Origin: Caulobacter sp. NIBR1757
Lineage (GTDB): Bacteria; Pseudomonadota; Alphaproteobacteria; Caulobacterales; Caulobacteraceae
Direction: 5' to 3'
Assembly (NCBI RefSeq): GCF_027912495.1
Contig: NZ_CP115463.1
Coordinates: forward strand, 3,484,501-3,548,500
DNA: 64,000 nucleotides
Shown here: in pieces, positions 39,418-49,172 of the stretch
How the letters are laid out: the number at the start of each line of letters is the position of its first letter
Numbering within the stretch: the first letter of the stretch is position 1
The notes under the pieces: generated by a model
What the model was told of the DNA's origin: nothing
What the model saw: the letters and a program-made list of their open reading frames with translations, nothing else
The model's database searches: none
Translations under genes and position numbers: made by a program

Positions 39418-39840
39418 ATGACCCCCGAAGACGCCGAACTGCTCGAGCCCTACCACCAGGAAATCGGCCGCCTGGCCCTTGAGGCCGCCGACGAGACGGC
39501 CACCCGCCTGCTCGTTTACGCCGAGATGGACGCCGACGGCCTGACCGCCGACCTGTTCTTCGACGACCCGGAGCACCCCGACGACATCCGCTATCGCCTG
39601 TGCCCGCCGATGCTGGAGAGCATCATCGAGGCCTATTGGGACGCCGCCCGGCAGGTCGATCCGGCCGGCGAGTGGGCGACCATGGCCTATGTCATCGAGG
39701 ACGGCGGCTTCCGGGTGGAGCTCAAGTACCCGGAAGAGATCGACGAGCTGCCGGACGAGGACATCAGCGACCGGCGGCCGGTGGTGGTGGCCAGCGTGTT
39801 CGGGCCGGGGCTGATCGACTACTCGCGGCCGGGGCTCTGA
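39418..39840 (+). CDS. small acidic conserved protein (YezG/DUF600-like)
   Basis: A 140-residue, strongly acidic protein without signal peptide or membrane segment. The pattern ATRLLVYAEMDADGLTADLF with EAYWDAARQVDPAGEWATM is reminiscent of the YezG/DUF600 immunity-like fold, but similarity by eye is partial. It is divergent from the ligase gene across 69 bases and stands alone. No toxin partner is visible. Confidence 0.5.
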   Translation: MTPEDAELLEPYHQEIGRLALEAADETATRLLVYAEMDADGLTADLFFDDPEHPDDIRYRLCPPMLESIIEAYWDAARQVDPAGEWATMAYVIEDGGFRVELKYPEEIDELPDEDISDRRPVVVASVFGPGLIDYSRPGL

Positions 39841-40195
39841 AGGCCTTATCGAAGCGGCCTACCATTATACAGGCTGCGCCGGGGACCAGGCGCCCCCTTT
39901 TGTCCAAGTCGCTGTTTTTGCGTGGCTTTCCCGTAGGCGCGATGTCGCCGGATGTAGATACCGGCGTAGGCGCCGCGTAGGCACGGCGTCGGGGAATGTG
40001 GGTGCGATTGAGGCAGGGTGGACCTACGGGGTCCGGCACGGCGGCCCGACGCGCCGAAAACAGCGGTGAATATGTCTAGACATATTGATCAGTCATTTGA
40101 TTTTATTGATATTTTTTGCCATCCGTAGGGGCTTGCCAGTCCGGTTTGGCTGAACCACGATCAGCCAACGCTGTCGTCCTGGGGACTCTTCGATC
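39841..40195. other. 355-base intergenic region with GTAGG units and an AT-rich end
   Basis: Between the small acidic protein and the prolyl oligopeptidase. It holds several GTAGG/GTAGAT units around 39930-39990, a perfect palindrome at 40070-40085 and an AT-rich run (TTTGATTTTATTGATATTTT) at about 40095-40115 that could carry the promoter of the downstream gene. No gene is apparent. Its middle resembles 24545-24620 in style. Confidence 0.5.
40070..40085. promoter_or_regulatory. palindrome ATATGTCTAGACATAT, copy 2 (putative operator)
   Basis: A perfect 16-base palindrome 110 bases upstream of the peptidase start at 40196 and immediately before an AT-rich segment. The same 14-base core is at 24490-24503 with the same TGAA in front. 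The TGTCTAGACA core fits a GntR/HutC-like dimer site; the regulator is not in the window. Confidence 0.5.
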
Positions 40196-42370
40196 ATGAC
40201 CGCCCTCTCCCGCCGGGGCCTGCTGGCCGCCGCTTCCGCGCTCGCGCTTCTGCCGCTGAAGGCCGTCGCCTCCATCCTGCCAAAGCCGCCGCCGGCCAAG
40301 CTGACCCCGGCGACCGACACCGCCTTCGGCATCAGCCTGACCGACCCCTATCGCTGGATGGAGTCGCGGGAAAAGGATCCGGACTGGGCGCCCTACATGA
40401 CGGCCCAGAACGCCTATGCCCGGTCGGTGTTCGACGCCATTCCGGGGCGCGACGCCCTGGCCAGGCGCATCGCCGAGCTGACCGGCGAGATGGCGGCGAC
40501 GCGGGGGCTGGCCGTCGCCGGGCCTTACGTCTTCCTCTATGAGCGGCCCGTGGGGGCCAACAGCTATCGGCTGGTGGTGCGCGAGGGGATGACCGGCGCG
40601 CCCCGGGTGCTGATCGATCCCAACACCGAAAAGCAGGACGGGGTCCATATCTCGCTCGACTGGTGGAAGCCGTCCGACGACGGCAGGCGTCTGGTCTACG
40701 GCATCAGCAAGGCCGGCAGCGAGGATAGCGTCATCCATGTGATGGAGGTGGCGACCGGCAAGGTGCTGCCCGAGCGGATCCCGCGCGCCCAGTACGCCAG
40801 CCCCGCCTGGCTGCCCGACGGCTCGGGGTTCACCTACAACCAGCTGGGCAAGGAGGGCCTGCCGCCGTCCGATCCCGAATACTTCCTGCGCAGCCGCTGC
40901 CTGCTGCACCGGCTGGGGACCGATCCGAAGACCGATACCCTGGTGTTCGGCGGGGGCTATCAGTCGGACCTGGTGGTCGCCGACAAGGAGTTCCCCTTCA
41001 TCATCACGCAAGGCGGGTCGAAGTGGGCGCTGGGCGTGCTGAGCCCCGGCGTGGCGCCGGAGACCCGGATGTGGATCGCCCCGGTGTCGGACCTGGCGGC
41101 CGGCAAGCCGAAGTGGACCGAGGTCTGCAAGGCCTCCGACTATGTCGTCAACGGCTCGCTGCAGGGTGACGATCTCTACCTGCTGACCTTCAAGGACGCG
41201 CCCCGCTACAGGGTCATCAAGGTCAACGCCGGCGCGCCGGACCTGAAGACCGCCAAGGTGGTCGTGCCGCAGGGAAGCCGGGTCATCCAGAACCTGGGGG
41301 CGGCGAAGGAAGGCCTCTACATCACCGAAATGGACGGCGGGGTCGGCCGGGTGCGGCTGCTGCAGACCGACGGCAGGCTGGTCGAGGTCGCCCTGCCCAT
41401 CGAGGGCACGGTGACGCCCCTGTTCAATGATCCGATGGCCGAGGGCCTGTTCGTCGCCAGCGAGAACTATGTCACCCCGCCGGCCATCTATCGCGTCGGG
41501 GCCGACGGCAAGGCGGTGGATACCAAACTGACCACGCCGCCGCCCTATGACCTGTCGGGCTTCCGCCAGACGCGGATGTTCGCCACGGCGCGGGACGGGA
41601 CAAAGGTCCCGCTGACCGTCGTGCACCGGGCGGACGCGAAGAAGAGCGGCGACAACGTCGTCATGCTCGACGCCTACGGCTCCTACGGCATCAATTCCGA
41701 TCCCTATTTCAGCCCGCGCCTGCTGCCCTTCGTCGAGCAGGGCGGCATCCTGGTGACGGTGCATGCCCGGGGCGGCGGGGAATATGGCCGCGAGTGGCAC
41801 CTGGCCGGCCAGAAGGCGACCAAGGCCAACACCTGGCGCGACGTGATCGACAGCGCCGAATACCTGATCAAGGAGGGCTGGACGAAAGCCGGCAAGATCA
41901 GCGTCGAGGGCACCAGCGCCGGCGGCATCATGGCCACCAACTGCCTGACCGAGCGGCCCGACCTGTGGGCGGTGGTCTATAACCGGGTCGGCAGCAGCAA
42001 CACCTACCGCATGAGTTTCACCCCCGGCGGCCCGGCTAACTTCGACGAGTTCGGCGATCCGGCCACGGAGGAGGGCTTCAAGGCCCTGGCCGGGATGGAC
42101 GGCTATTACCGCGTCAAGGACGGGGAGATGTACCCCGCCCTGCTGGCCACTGCGGGGATGACCGACCCGCGGGTGCCGCCGTGGCAGGGGGCGAAGATCA
42201 GCGAGCGGGTGCGGGTGGCGTCATCCTCAGGCAAGCCGGTGCTGCTGCGGGTGGAGTTCGAGGCCGGGCACGGGATTGGCTCGACGCGGACGCAGGCGGA
42301 CAACGAGTATGCGGACGCGTTTGCCTTCATCTTCTGGCAGTCGGGGGATGGGCGGTATCAGGTGAAATAG
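40196..42370 (+). CDS. secreted prolyl oligopeptidase-family (S9) serine peptidase
   Basis: A 724-residue S9A-type peptidase that cuts short peptides after proline. The N-terminus has a twin-arginine-like signal (MTALSRRGLLAAASALALL), pointing to Tat export to the periplasm. A seven-bladed propeller region (about residues 90-430) precedes the alpha/beta-hydrolase domain, where the triad is S574 (VEGTSAGGIM), D657 (GMTDPRVPPW) and H692 (EAGHGIGST). Length matches the family. A palindromic site upstream may control it. Confidence 0.92.
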   Translation: MTALSRRGLLAAASALALLPLKAVASILPKPPPAKLTPATDTAFGISLTDPYRWMESREKDPDWAPYMTAQNAYARSVFDAIPGRDALARRIAELTGEMAATRGLAVAGPYVFLYERPVGANSYRLVVREGMTGAPRVLIDPNTEKQDGVHISLDWWKPSDDGRRLVYGISKAGSEDSVIHVMEVATGKVLPERIPRAQYASPAWLPDGSGFTYNQLGKEGLPPSDPEYFLRSRCLLHRLGTDPKTDTLVFGGGYQSDLVVADKEFPFIITQGGSKWALGVLSPGVAPETRMWIAPVSDLAAGKPKWTEVCKASDYVVNGSLQGDDLYLLTFKDAPRYRVIKVNAGAPDLKTAKVVVPQGSRVIQNLGAAKEGLYITEMDGGVGRVRLLQTDGRLVEVALPIEGTVTPLFNDPMAEGLFVASENYVTPPAIYRVGADGKAVDTKLTTPPPYDLSGFRQTRMFATARDGTKVPLTVVHRADAKKSGDNVVMLDAYGSYGINSDPYFSPRLLPFVEQGGILVTVHARGGGEYGREWHLAGQKATKANTWRDVIDSAEYLIKEGWTKAGKISVEGTSAGGIMATNCLTERPDLWAVVYNRVGSSNTYRMSFTPGGPANFDEFGDPATEEGFKALAGMDGYYRVKDGEMYPALLATAGMTDPRVPPWQGAKISERVRVASSSGKPVLLRVEFEAGHGIGSTRTQADNEYADAFAFIFWQSGDGRYQVK

Positions 42371-42371
42371 A

Positions 42372-42522
42372 TCCTCCCCCATCGGGGGAGGGGGACCGCG
42401 CGAAGCGTGGTGGAGGGGGTCCCCACCGGCGGTTCAGCTTCGAGAGGTTTACCCGCCGACGTGAGCGGTGACCCCCTCCGTCAGCGGCTTCGCCGCTGCC
42501 ACCTCCCCCGGTGGGGGAGGAA
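42372..42522. repeat. long imperfect inverted repeat (CCTCCCCC family), copy 2
   Basis: Begins TCCTCCCCCATCGGGGGAGG and ends with CACCTCCCCCGGTGGGGGAG. Internal segments TGGTGGAGGGGGTCCCCACC and GACCCCCTCCGTCAGCGGCT are shared almost exactly with 18968-19128. It fills the gap between the peptidase and a convergent gene. Confidence 0.85.
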
Positions 42523-42532
42523 CTGCCCCACC

Positions 42533-43105
42533 TCACTCGGCCGCATCACACCGCCGGTCGCGGGCCTCTCCGGTCATCAGGGTGAGCATCAGCGGCACGG
42601 GGGCGCGGGGCCCACCGGTGCTGATCATCAGGCTGTCCTGCGGCCCATCCTTTGGCGCGCACAGCACGTCGCGGCTGGCATAGGCCCCGGCCCTGAAGCG
42701 GTGGACCGACGGGGTCAGGGGGACCCGCCAGCCGGCCATGGCCGCGTCCAGCGCCGCGCGCAGCTTGGCCGGGTCGCCGGCGGTGGCGCGCACCGTGCAG
42801 CTGCGGTGGCCAGTGGGGGTCTCGCCCAGGATGACGTCCAGCCGGGCGCTGCCCACCCACCAGACCCGCGCTCCGCCCGAGAAGCCGGCCCCGCCCCTGT
42901 TCTCGACGATGCCCTGCCGGTCGGTCAGCGCCTCGACGGTCCCCTCGCCCTTCACCCAGGGAAAGCAGAGCTCCTTCATGGCGAAGTCGATGTCGGGGGT
43001 GAGGAGGTTGGGCTTGCGCTTGGGGTCCGGCTGGCCGGCCGGGGCGAAGGCGGCCAGGGCCAGGGTGGCGATAGCCAGGGTGAGGGGGATCAGGCGGCTG
43101 GGCAT
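42533..43105 (-). CDS. exported protein of unknown function
   Basis: A 190-residue protein with a signal peptide (MPSRLIPLTLAIATLALAAF, cleavage near APA-GQ). The mature part has a few spaced cysteines (KELCFPW, RSCTVRA, DVLCAPK, RRCDAAE) that could form two disulphides. I recognise no family. It is the last of a run of minus-strand genes and starts 13 bases after the small membrane protein gene, so it probably shares its transcript. Confidence 0.65.
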   Translation of the reverse strand: MPSRLIPLTLAIATLALAAFAPAGQPDPKRKPNLLTPDIDFAMKELCFPWVKGEGTVEALTDRQGIVENRGGAGFSGGARVWWVGSARLDVILGETPTGHRSCTVRATAGDPAKLRAALDAAMAGWRVPLTPSVHRFRAGAYASRDVLCAPKDGPQDSLMISTGGPRAPVPLMLTLMTGEARDRRCDAAE

Positions 43106-43118
43106 GGGGTCCTCGCGG

Positions 43119-43475
43119 TCAGCTAGGGGCGGCCGGGGCGGTGAAGGCGGCGTAAAATTGCCAGGCCAGGAAGGCCAGGACCAGGACCGCGACGGCGGCG
43201 TGGATGATGCGCAGGGCGGTCTGCAGCCGGACCACGCCGGGATGGCGTTCGGCGTCGAACCGCACGCGATAGATCATCTGGCCGACGGTGACCCCGCGAT
43301 GCTCCGGCTGCCACAGGCCCCAGCGCAGGCGCCGGGGCAGGCCCAGGCTACCCGGGATCTTGTCGACCTGGGCCATCATCACGACGGACAGGATCAGGGC
43401 CAGGGCGGTCAGCACCGCGAAGGCGACGAAGCCGATCAGGAAGACCGGCGGCACGACCACGGCAACGTTGGTCAT
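43119..43475 (-). CDS. small membrane protein of unknown function
   Basis: A 118-residue protein with two strong helices, one at about residues 8-33 (VFLIGFVAFAVLTALALILS) and one at about 87-108 (IIHAAVAVLVLAFLAWQFYA), and a basic middle part. Its ATG overlaps the stop of the upstream SF0329-like gene in ATGA, so translation is coupled. Function is unknown. Confidence 0.65.
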   Translation of the reverse strand: MTNVAVVVPPVFLIGFVAFAVLTALALILSVVMMAQVDKIPGSLGLPRRLRWGLWQPEHRGVTVGQMIYRVRFDAERHPGVVRLQTALRIIHAAVAVLVLAFLAWQFYAAFTAPAAPS

Positions 43476-43936
43476 GGTGCCGCCTCCAAGCCAAACCGCG
43501 CACGCAGCACCGCCAGCGCGGGGTGCGCCTCGTCCGTCGTCTCGGCCCAGGCCAGAAGCCTCTCACGGCCAACCCGCCGGTCGGCGGCGCGCAGGATGTC
43601 GGTCAGTTCCCAGCCGTCATTCTCGAAGGGTTCGAACAGGCGGTCCCGGTCCCGGTCGAGGTAGTCGCGGAGGAGGTTGCCGATCCTGTAGCCGCCGTTG
43701 GGATTGGCGATATTGACGCCATAGAGCGGCGCGCCACGGCTCGGCCGATCCGGCAGGAACTGACCGGGAAAGTCCCAGATGATGGTCTTGTTCAGCCGGA
43801 TCCAGTGACGCGAATGGCCTTCCGGCGCGCCGTTGTGATGCTGGGCCTTATAGCGCGTGGCGTGAATGGCCAGCCCGAGTTTGGGGACCCACAGGTCCTC
43901 GACCCGCGACTTCAGTTTGCTCCAGGGCCCGCTCAC
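43472..43936 (-). CDS. SF0329-like protein
   Basis: A 154-residue soluble protein. The opening WSKLKSRVEDLWVPKLGLAI followed by HATRY and the segment RLNKTIIWDFPGQFL match, by eye, the SF0329 family, whose members have no established role and often lie near defence or mobile genes. It overlaps the DUF3883 gene upstream and the small membrane gene downstream by four bases each, making a tightly coupled chain of three. Confidence 0.55.
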   Translation of the reverse strand: MSGPWSKLKSRVEDLWVPKLGLAIHATRYKAQHHNGAPEGHSRHWIRLNKTIIWDFPGQFLPDRPSRGAPLYGVNIANPNGGYRIGNLLRDYLDRDRDRLFEPFENDGWELTDILRAADRRVGRERLLAWAETTDEAHPALAVLRARFGLEAAP

Positions 43937-44715
43937 CTAAAGCTCGCTCGCCACGTCTCGGTCTCCAGCCGCACCGCCCCCTCCAGCGGCGGCGTCAGCT
44001 CGAACATACGGGGGCCGCGCGTGAAGTCATAGACCCGGGCGAGGCGGAACTCATCGGCCTGCTCGCGGGCGAAAGCCTCTTCGTTGCGGGTCAGGAAGAA
44101 GGGGGTGGTGGCGACGCCGGTGGTGGTCTTGACCTCGATAAGGCGGCGGCGGCCGTCCGGCTCGAAGGAGAGGATGTCGTAGCCCGCCCCGTCGCCGTCG
44201 ACATCGGCCACCCAGCGGACGGCGTCGGCGAGGCCGTGGGCGCCGTGGTCGGCCAGCCGGCGGCGCTCGGCGTGCAGCACCAGTTCCTCCCCGGCCCGGC
44301 CGAGCGCGCGGTTGCGGAAGTCGCGCTCCACGGGGTCGAACTTGCGGACCAGCCGCTCCAGGCCCTCGGGGCGGGGCTTGCGGGGGTGGAGCAGCAGGGG
44401 CGGCGGGGGCTCGACGAACAGGATGGGGGCTTCCGCCGCCTGCGGCCAGTCGGAGGCGGCGGGAGCCTGGGCGGCGGCCAGCACGGCGGGGTTGGCGGTC
44501 AGGTAGCGCTCGATGGCCGGGAAGATGGCGGCCTGGTAGTTGTCCATCGGCCGGTAGCCGCGAATGCGCGGCAGGGCCAGCTCCTGCTCCAGTACCGCCG
44601 AGATGTTCATGAACTTGAACTCGACGGAGCGGTGCGAGCGGCCGGTCAGGGCCATGAGGCGTTCGGCGTGGCGGGCTTTGACGTAGGGAGCGCCGGACTG
44701 CTCCAGCGCGAGCAT
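43933..44715 (-). CDS. DUF3883 (nuclease-like) protein with disrupted 5' end
   Basis: A protein of 260 residues from the first ATG. The C-terminal DUF3883 domain (about 140-240) shows NRALGRAGEELVLHAERRRL, GDGAGYDILSFEPDG and the IEVKTT motif of PD-(D/E)xK-like nucleases. The N-terminal part (RSVEFKFMNISAVLEQEL, RIRGYRPMDNYQAA) is a second conserved region. Homology seems to start earlier: the codons before the ATG encode PWRDDELDLIVAEYFA in frame, but no start codon is available there. A GTG-started leader (VSKKSCELP) upstream would join that frame if the run of eight Cs at 44770-44777 had nine. So it is a frameshift, a phase-variable tract or an unrecognised start. Confidence 0.75.
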   Translation of the reverse strand: MLALEQSGAPYVKARHAERLMALTGRSHRSVEFKFMNISAVLEQELALPRIRGYRPMDNYQAAIFPAIERYLTANPAVLAAAQAPAASDWPQAAEAPILFVEPPPPLLLHPRKPRPEGLERLVRKFDPVERDFRNRALGRAGEELVLHAERRRLADHGAHGLADAVRWVADVDGDGAGYDILSFEPDGRRRLIEVKTTTGVATTPFFLTRNEEAFAREQADEFRLARVYDFTRGPRMFELTPPLEGAVRLETETWRASFR

Positions 44716-44769
44716 GGCGAAGTACTCGGCGACGATCAGGTCGAGTTCGTCGTCGCGCCAGGGGGAGTT

Positions 44770-44777
44770 GGGGGGGG
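44770..44777. repeat. homopolymer run of eight C on the minus strand (G on plus)
   Basis: Eight identical bases followed one AACT later by another run of five. It sits where the reading frame of the DUF3883 gene breaks. Runs of this kind are prone to slippage, in nature and in sequencing. Confidence 0.7.
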
Positions 44778-44840
44778 CGGGAGTTCGCAGCTCTTTTTAC
44801 TCACCCGCTGCCAAGCCGGATCACAGCCGGCTTTGCCGTG

Positions 44841-45302
44841 TCAGCTGGCGTCATCGTCTGGGATGTCTGGTGCAATGGCGAAAACAGCTTGCGTGATAGA
44901 GATTAGAATAAGGACATTCCAAAACAGCAAAAACAACGCCATGCCGTTGAAAAACGCTTGCCAAGGAACAGGCGGATTCAGGCCCGCCTTCAAGAACACC
45001 AGGCACACAGCGAGAGACAGAAGAAGTATTAAAAAATAGGCCGCCTGCCTAATTCCTGCTCGCGTCTTTTGGAATCCACGCCGCCCCCGACGCTCCTCTA
45101 TTTTGTTCAACTCAAGATGCAGGGCGGAAGTCGACGCAAGTGTAATCGATACAATTACCGAAAGGATAGCTAGGAGTTCATGGTTGACGAAATTCTTAAG
45201 GAACAAATTTCGGTCGGAGAGGATGTCAGGTGAAACTAGTGAGGCGACACAAACGACGCCAACGAAAACTACCAAACAGCAATAGGCGATCGTCCTAGTC
45301 AT
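44841..45302 (-). CDS. small multi-pass membrane protein of unrecognised cassette
   Basis: A 153-residue protein with four hydrophobic segments: about residues 5-24 (IAYCCLVVFVGVVCVASLVS), 43-62 (LLAILSVIVSITLASTSALH), 85-106 (AAYFLILLLSLAVCLVFLKA) and 117-140 (FNGMALFLLFWNVLILISIT). A charged cytosolic loop (ELNKIEERRGRRGFQK) lies between the second and third. It overlaps the upstream 279-residue gene by eight bases and is A+T-richer than the chromosome around it. I do not recognise the family. The pairing of a soluble protein with a small membrane protein resembles the layout of some abortive-infection systems, where the membrane part is the effector; this is a guess. Confidence 0.7.
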   Translation of the reverse strand: MTRTIAYCCLVVFVGVVCVASLVSPDILSDRNLFLKNFVNHELLAILSVIVSITLASTSALHLELNKIEERRGRRGFQKTRAGIRQAAYFLILLLSLAVCLVFLKAGLNPPVPWQAFFNGMALFLLFWNVLILISITQAVFAIAPDIPDDDAS

Positions 45303-46134
45303 TTAGGAAAACATATCTTAGCGCGCGAGCAATTCGCGATCTCAAAGACACAGGCGTTTCTGCCTCACCAATAGGATCCTCCGGAACCCTAACACGTGTC
45401 GCCGTCCGGTCGGAATTGAAATCATCGTGCCTTGCCCGCGCTTTGATATTCCCACCCCCGCGAGTGGTATAGTTTACCGTTTGCTCCACCCTCTTGGTGT
45501 GCAAATTCAAGCCTTCATTGCTCTCAATCTTTAGAGATGCGCTTTTCGCATTCTCATACTTCTTTAGATCATTGGCCTCCTTATCCATGTCGTCCACGAT
45601 TCCGAACATGTTCGGGGCCAAGAACTCGAATGTGACAGAAACGACCTGTCCCTCGTTCTTCTGCACGAAGTCCCAAAAGCTACTGGCGGCCGTGATTGGC
45701 TTCACCTCGATGGCGTAGGGTCCCAATTGCCCGTTTATGTGACGGATCAGAGAACTGAAGATCGGAAATGGCTTGGCCACTCCAGTCCCAAACTCCACTG
45801 CCACCTTTTGGCCGTCCTCATGAGCTCGAGGGTCAAGCAGCACAGCTACCGCCTTCCAGCGGTCTCTAACGGTGTCTTCGAGCCCGTGATCTGGAGGCTC
45901 ATTTTCCAGAACCCTACTGAGAAGACCGATCCGGCCCGCGACAAACGGGGCTGGGATTTCATCCAGCGTGGGGACGAAGTGATACTTCCGGCCCTTATAG
46001 TCGAATTCAATCGACCTTCCGAAGACGTCGCGAAGCCAAGTCTCGCGTGAAAGCGGCTTGCCGCTTACGATAGCTTCTGGTGCCGCCATATTGCCCAGTG
46101 GCCAAAGCGACAGCCGCATCATTTCTAAATTCAA
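45295..46134 (-). CDS. 279-residue soluble protein of unknown family
   Basis: Likely start is the TTG at 46134 because GGGGGAG lies five bases before it; two ATG codons follow at 46122 and 46119. There is no signal peptide or membrane helix. Visible parts are FDYKGRKYHFVPTLDEIPAP (possible beta sheet), a segment VVSVTFEFLAPNMFGIVDDM, a charged helix DKEANDLKKYENAKSASLKI and a C-terminal basic region. I cannot assign a family. The gene is A+T-richer than clpB, 91 bases upstream, and overlaps the membrane protein gene by eight bases, so the two are made together and probably came in by transfer. Confidence 0.65.
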   Translation of the reverse strand: MNLEMMRLSLWPLGNMAAPEAIVSGKPLSRETWLRDVFGRSIEFDYKGRKYHFVPTLDEIPAPFVAGRIGLLSRVLENEPPDHGLEDTVRDRWKAVAVLLDPRAHEDGQKVAVEFGTGVAKPFPIFSSLIRHINGQLGPYAIEVKPITAASSFWDFVQKNEGQVVSVTFEFLAPNMFGIVDDMDKEANDLKKYENAKSASLKIESNEGLNLHTKRVEQTVNYTTRGGGNIKARARHDDFNSDRTATRVRVPEDPIGEAETPVSLRSRIARALRYVFLND

Positions 46135-46225
46135 CTTAGCTCCCCCTCTGGTTGCGACCTTGCGCGGCGACCGGCAAGAACGCAACGCTAGAGTAGTGGC
46201 CAAGCAGCTTTGTTGACCGTTGGCC

Positions 46226-48811
<2,586 letters not shown>

Positions 48812-48877
48812 GGCGGTATCCCCTGTAGCGGCGGAGTTGGCCCGTTGCCTCGAAGGAGCACAACCGGCGTGAGCCAC

Positions 48878-48906
48878 AGATAAGTGTGGCGAATGAGCCA
48901 CACAAG
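48878..48906 (-). promoter_or_regulatory. candidate clpB promoter with operator-like palindrome
   Basis: On the minus strand CTTGTG (48906-48901) and TTATCT (48883-48878) are 17 bases apart. A perfect inverted repeat, GTGTGGC-N6-GCCACAC (48884-48903), covers the spacer. The 9-mer TGAGCCACA also occurs twice, 24 bases apart (48870 and 48894). The CTTG core recalls sigma-32 promoters, but the -10 is not a good CCCCAT. Confidence 0.4.
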
Positions 48907-48940
48907 GACATGGATCAAATTGTTGGGGACGGGCGAATAG

Positions 48941-49168
48941 ATCCTCCTCCGGCGCGAAGCGGCGGGGGAGGGGGACCGCCGCCGCGACTTAGCGGCGGGG
49001 GTGGAGGGGGCAGCGCCGGCGGATGGGGCTGGCCGCGTTCTGGCGCGAGCGGCGATGACGGTGTTCAGGGTCATCACCGGTCGCCGGCGCTGCCCCCTCC
49101 ACCACCGGCCCTGAGTCGGGCCGGCGGTCCCCCTCCCCCGTCAGGCCTTCGGCCTGCCGAAGGAGGAT
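48941..49168. repeat. long imperfect inverted repeat, larger variant
   Basis: About 228 bases beginning ATCCTCCTCCGGCGCGAAGC and ending with GCCTGCCGAAGGAGGAT. Paired inner parts include GGGGGAGGGGGACCGCC with GGCGGTCCCCCTCCCCC, and GGAGGGGGCAGCGCCGGCG with CGCCGGCGCTGCCCCCTCC-like sequence near 49085-49102. It lies between the M20 peptidase stop and the clpB promoter. It shares the GGGGGAGGGGGACC core with the copies at 18968 and 42372. Confidence 0.8.
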
Positions 49169-49172
49169 TTAG

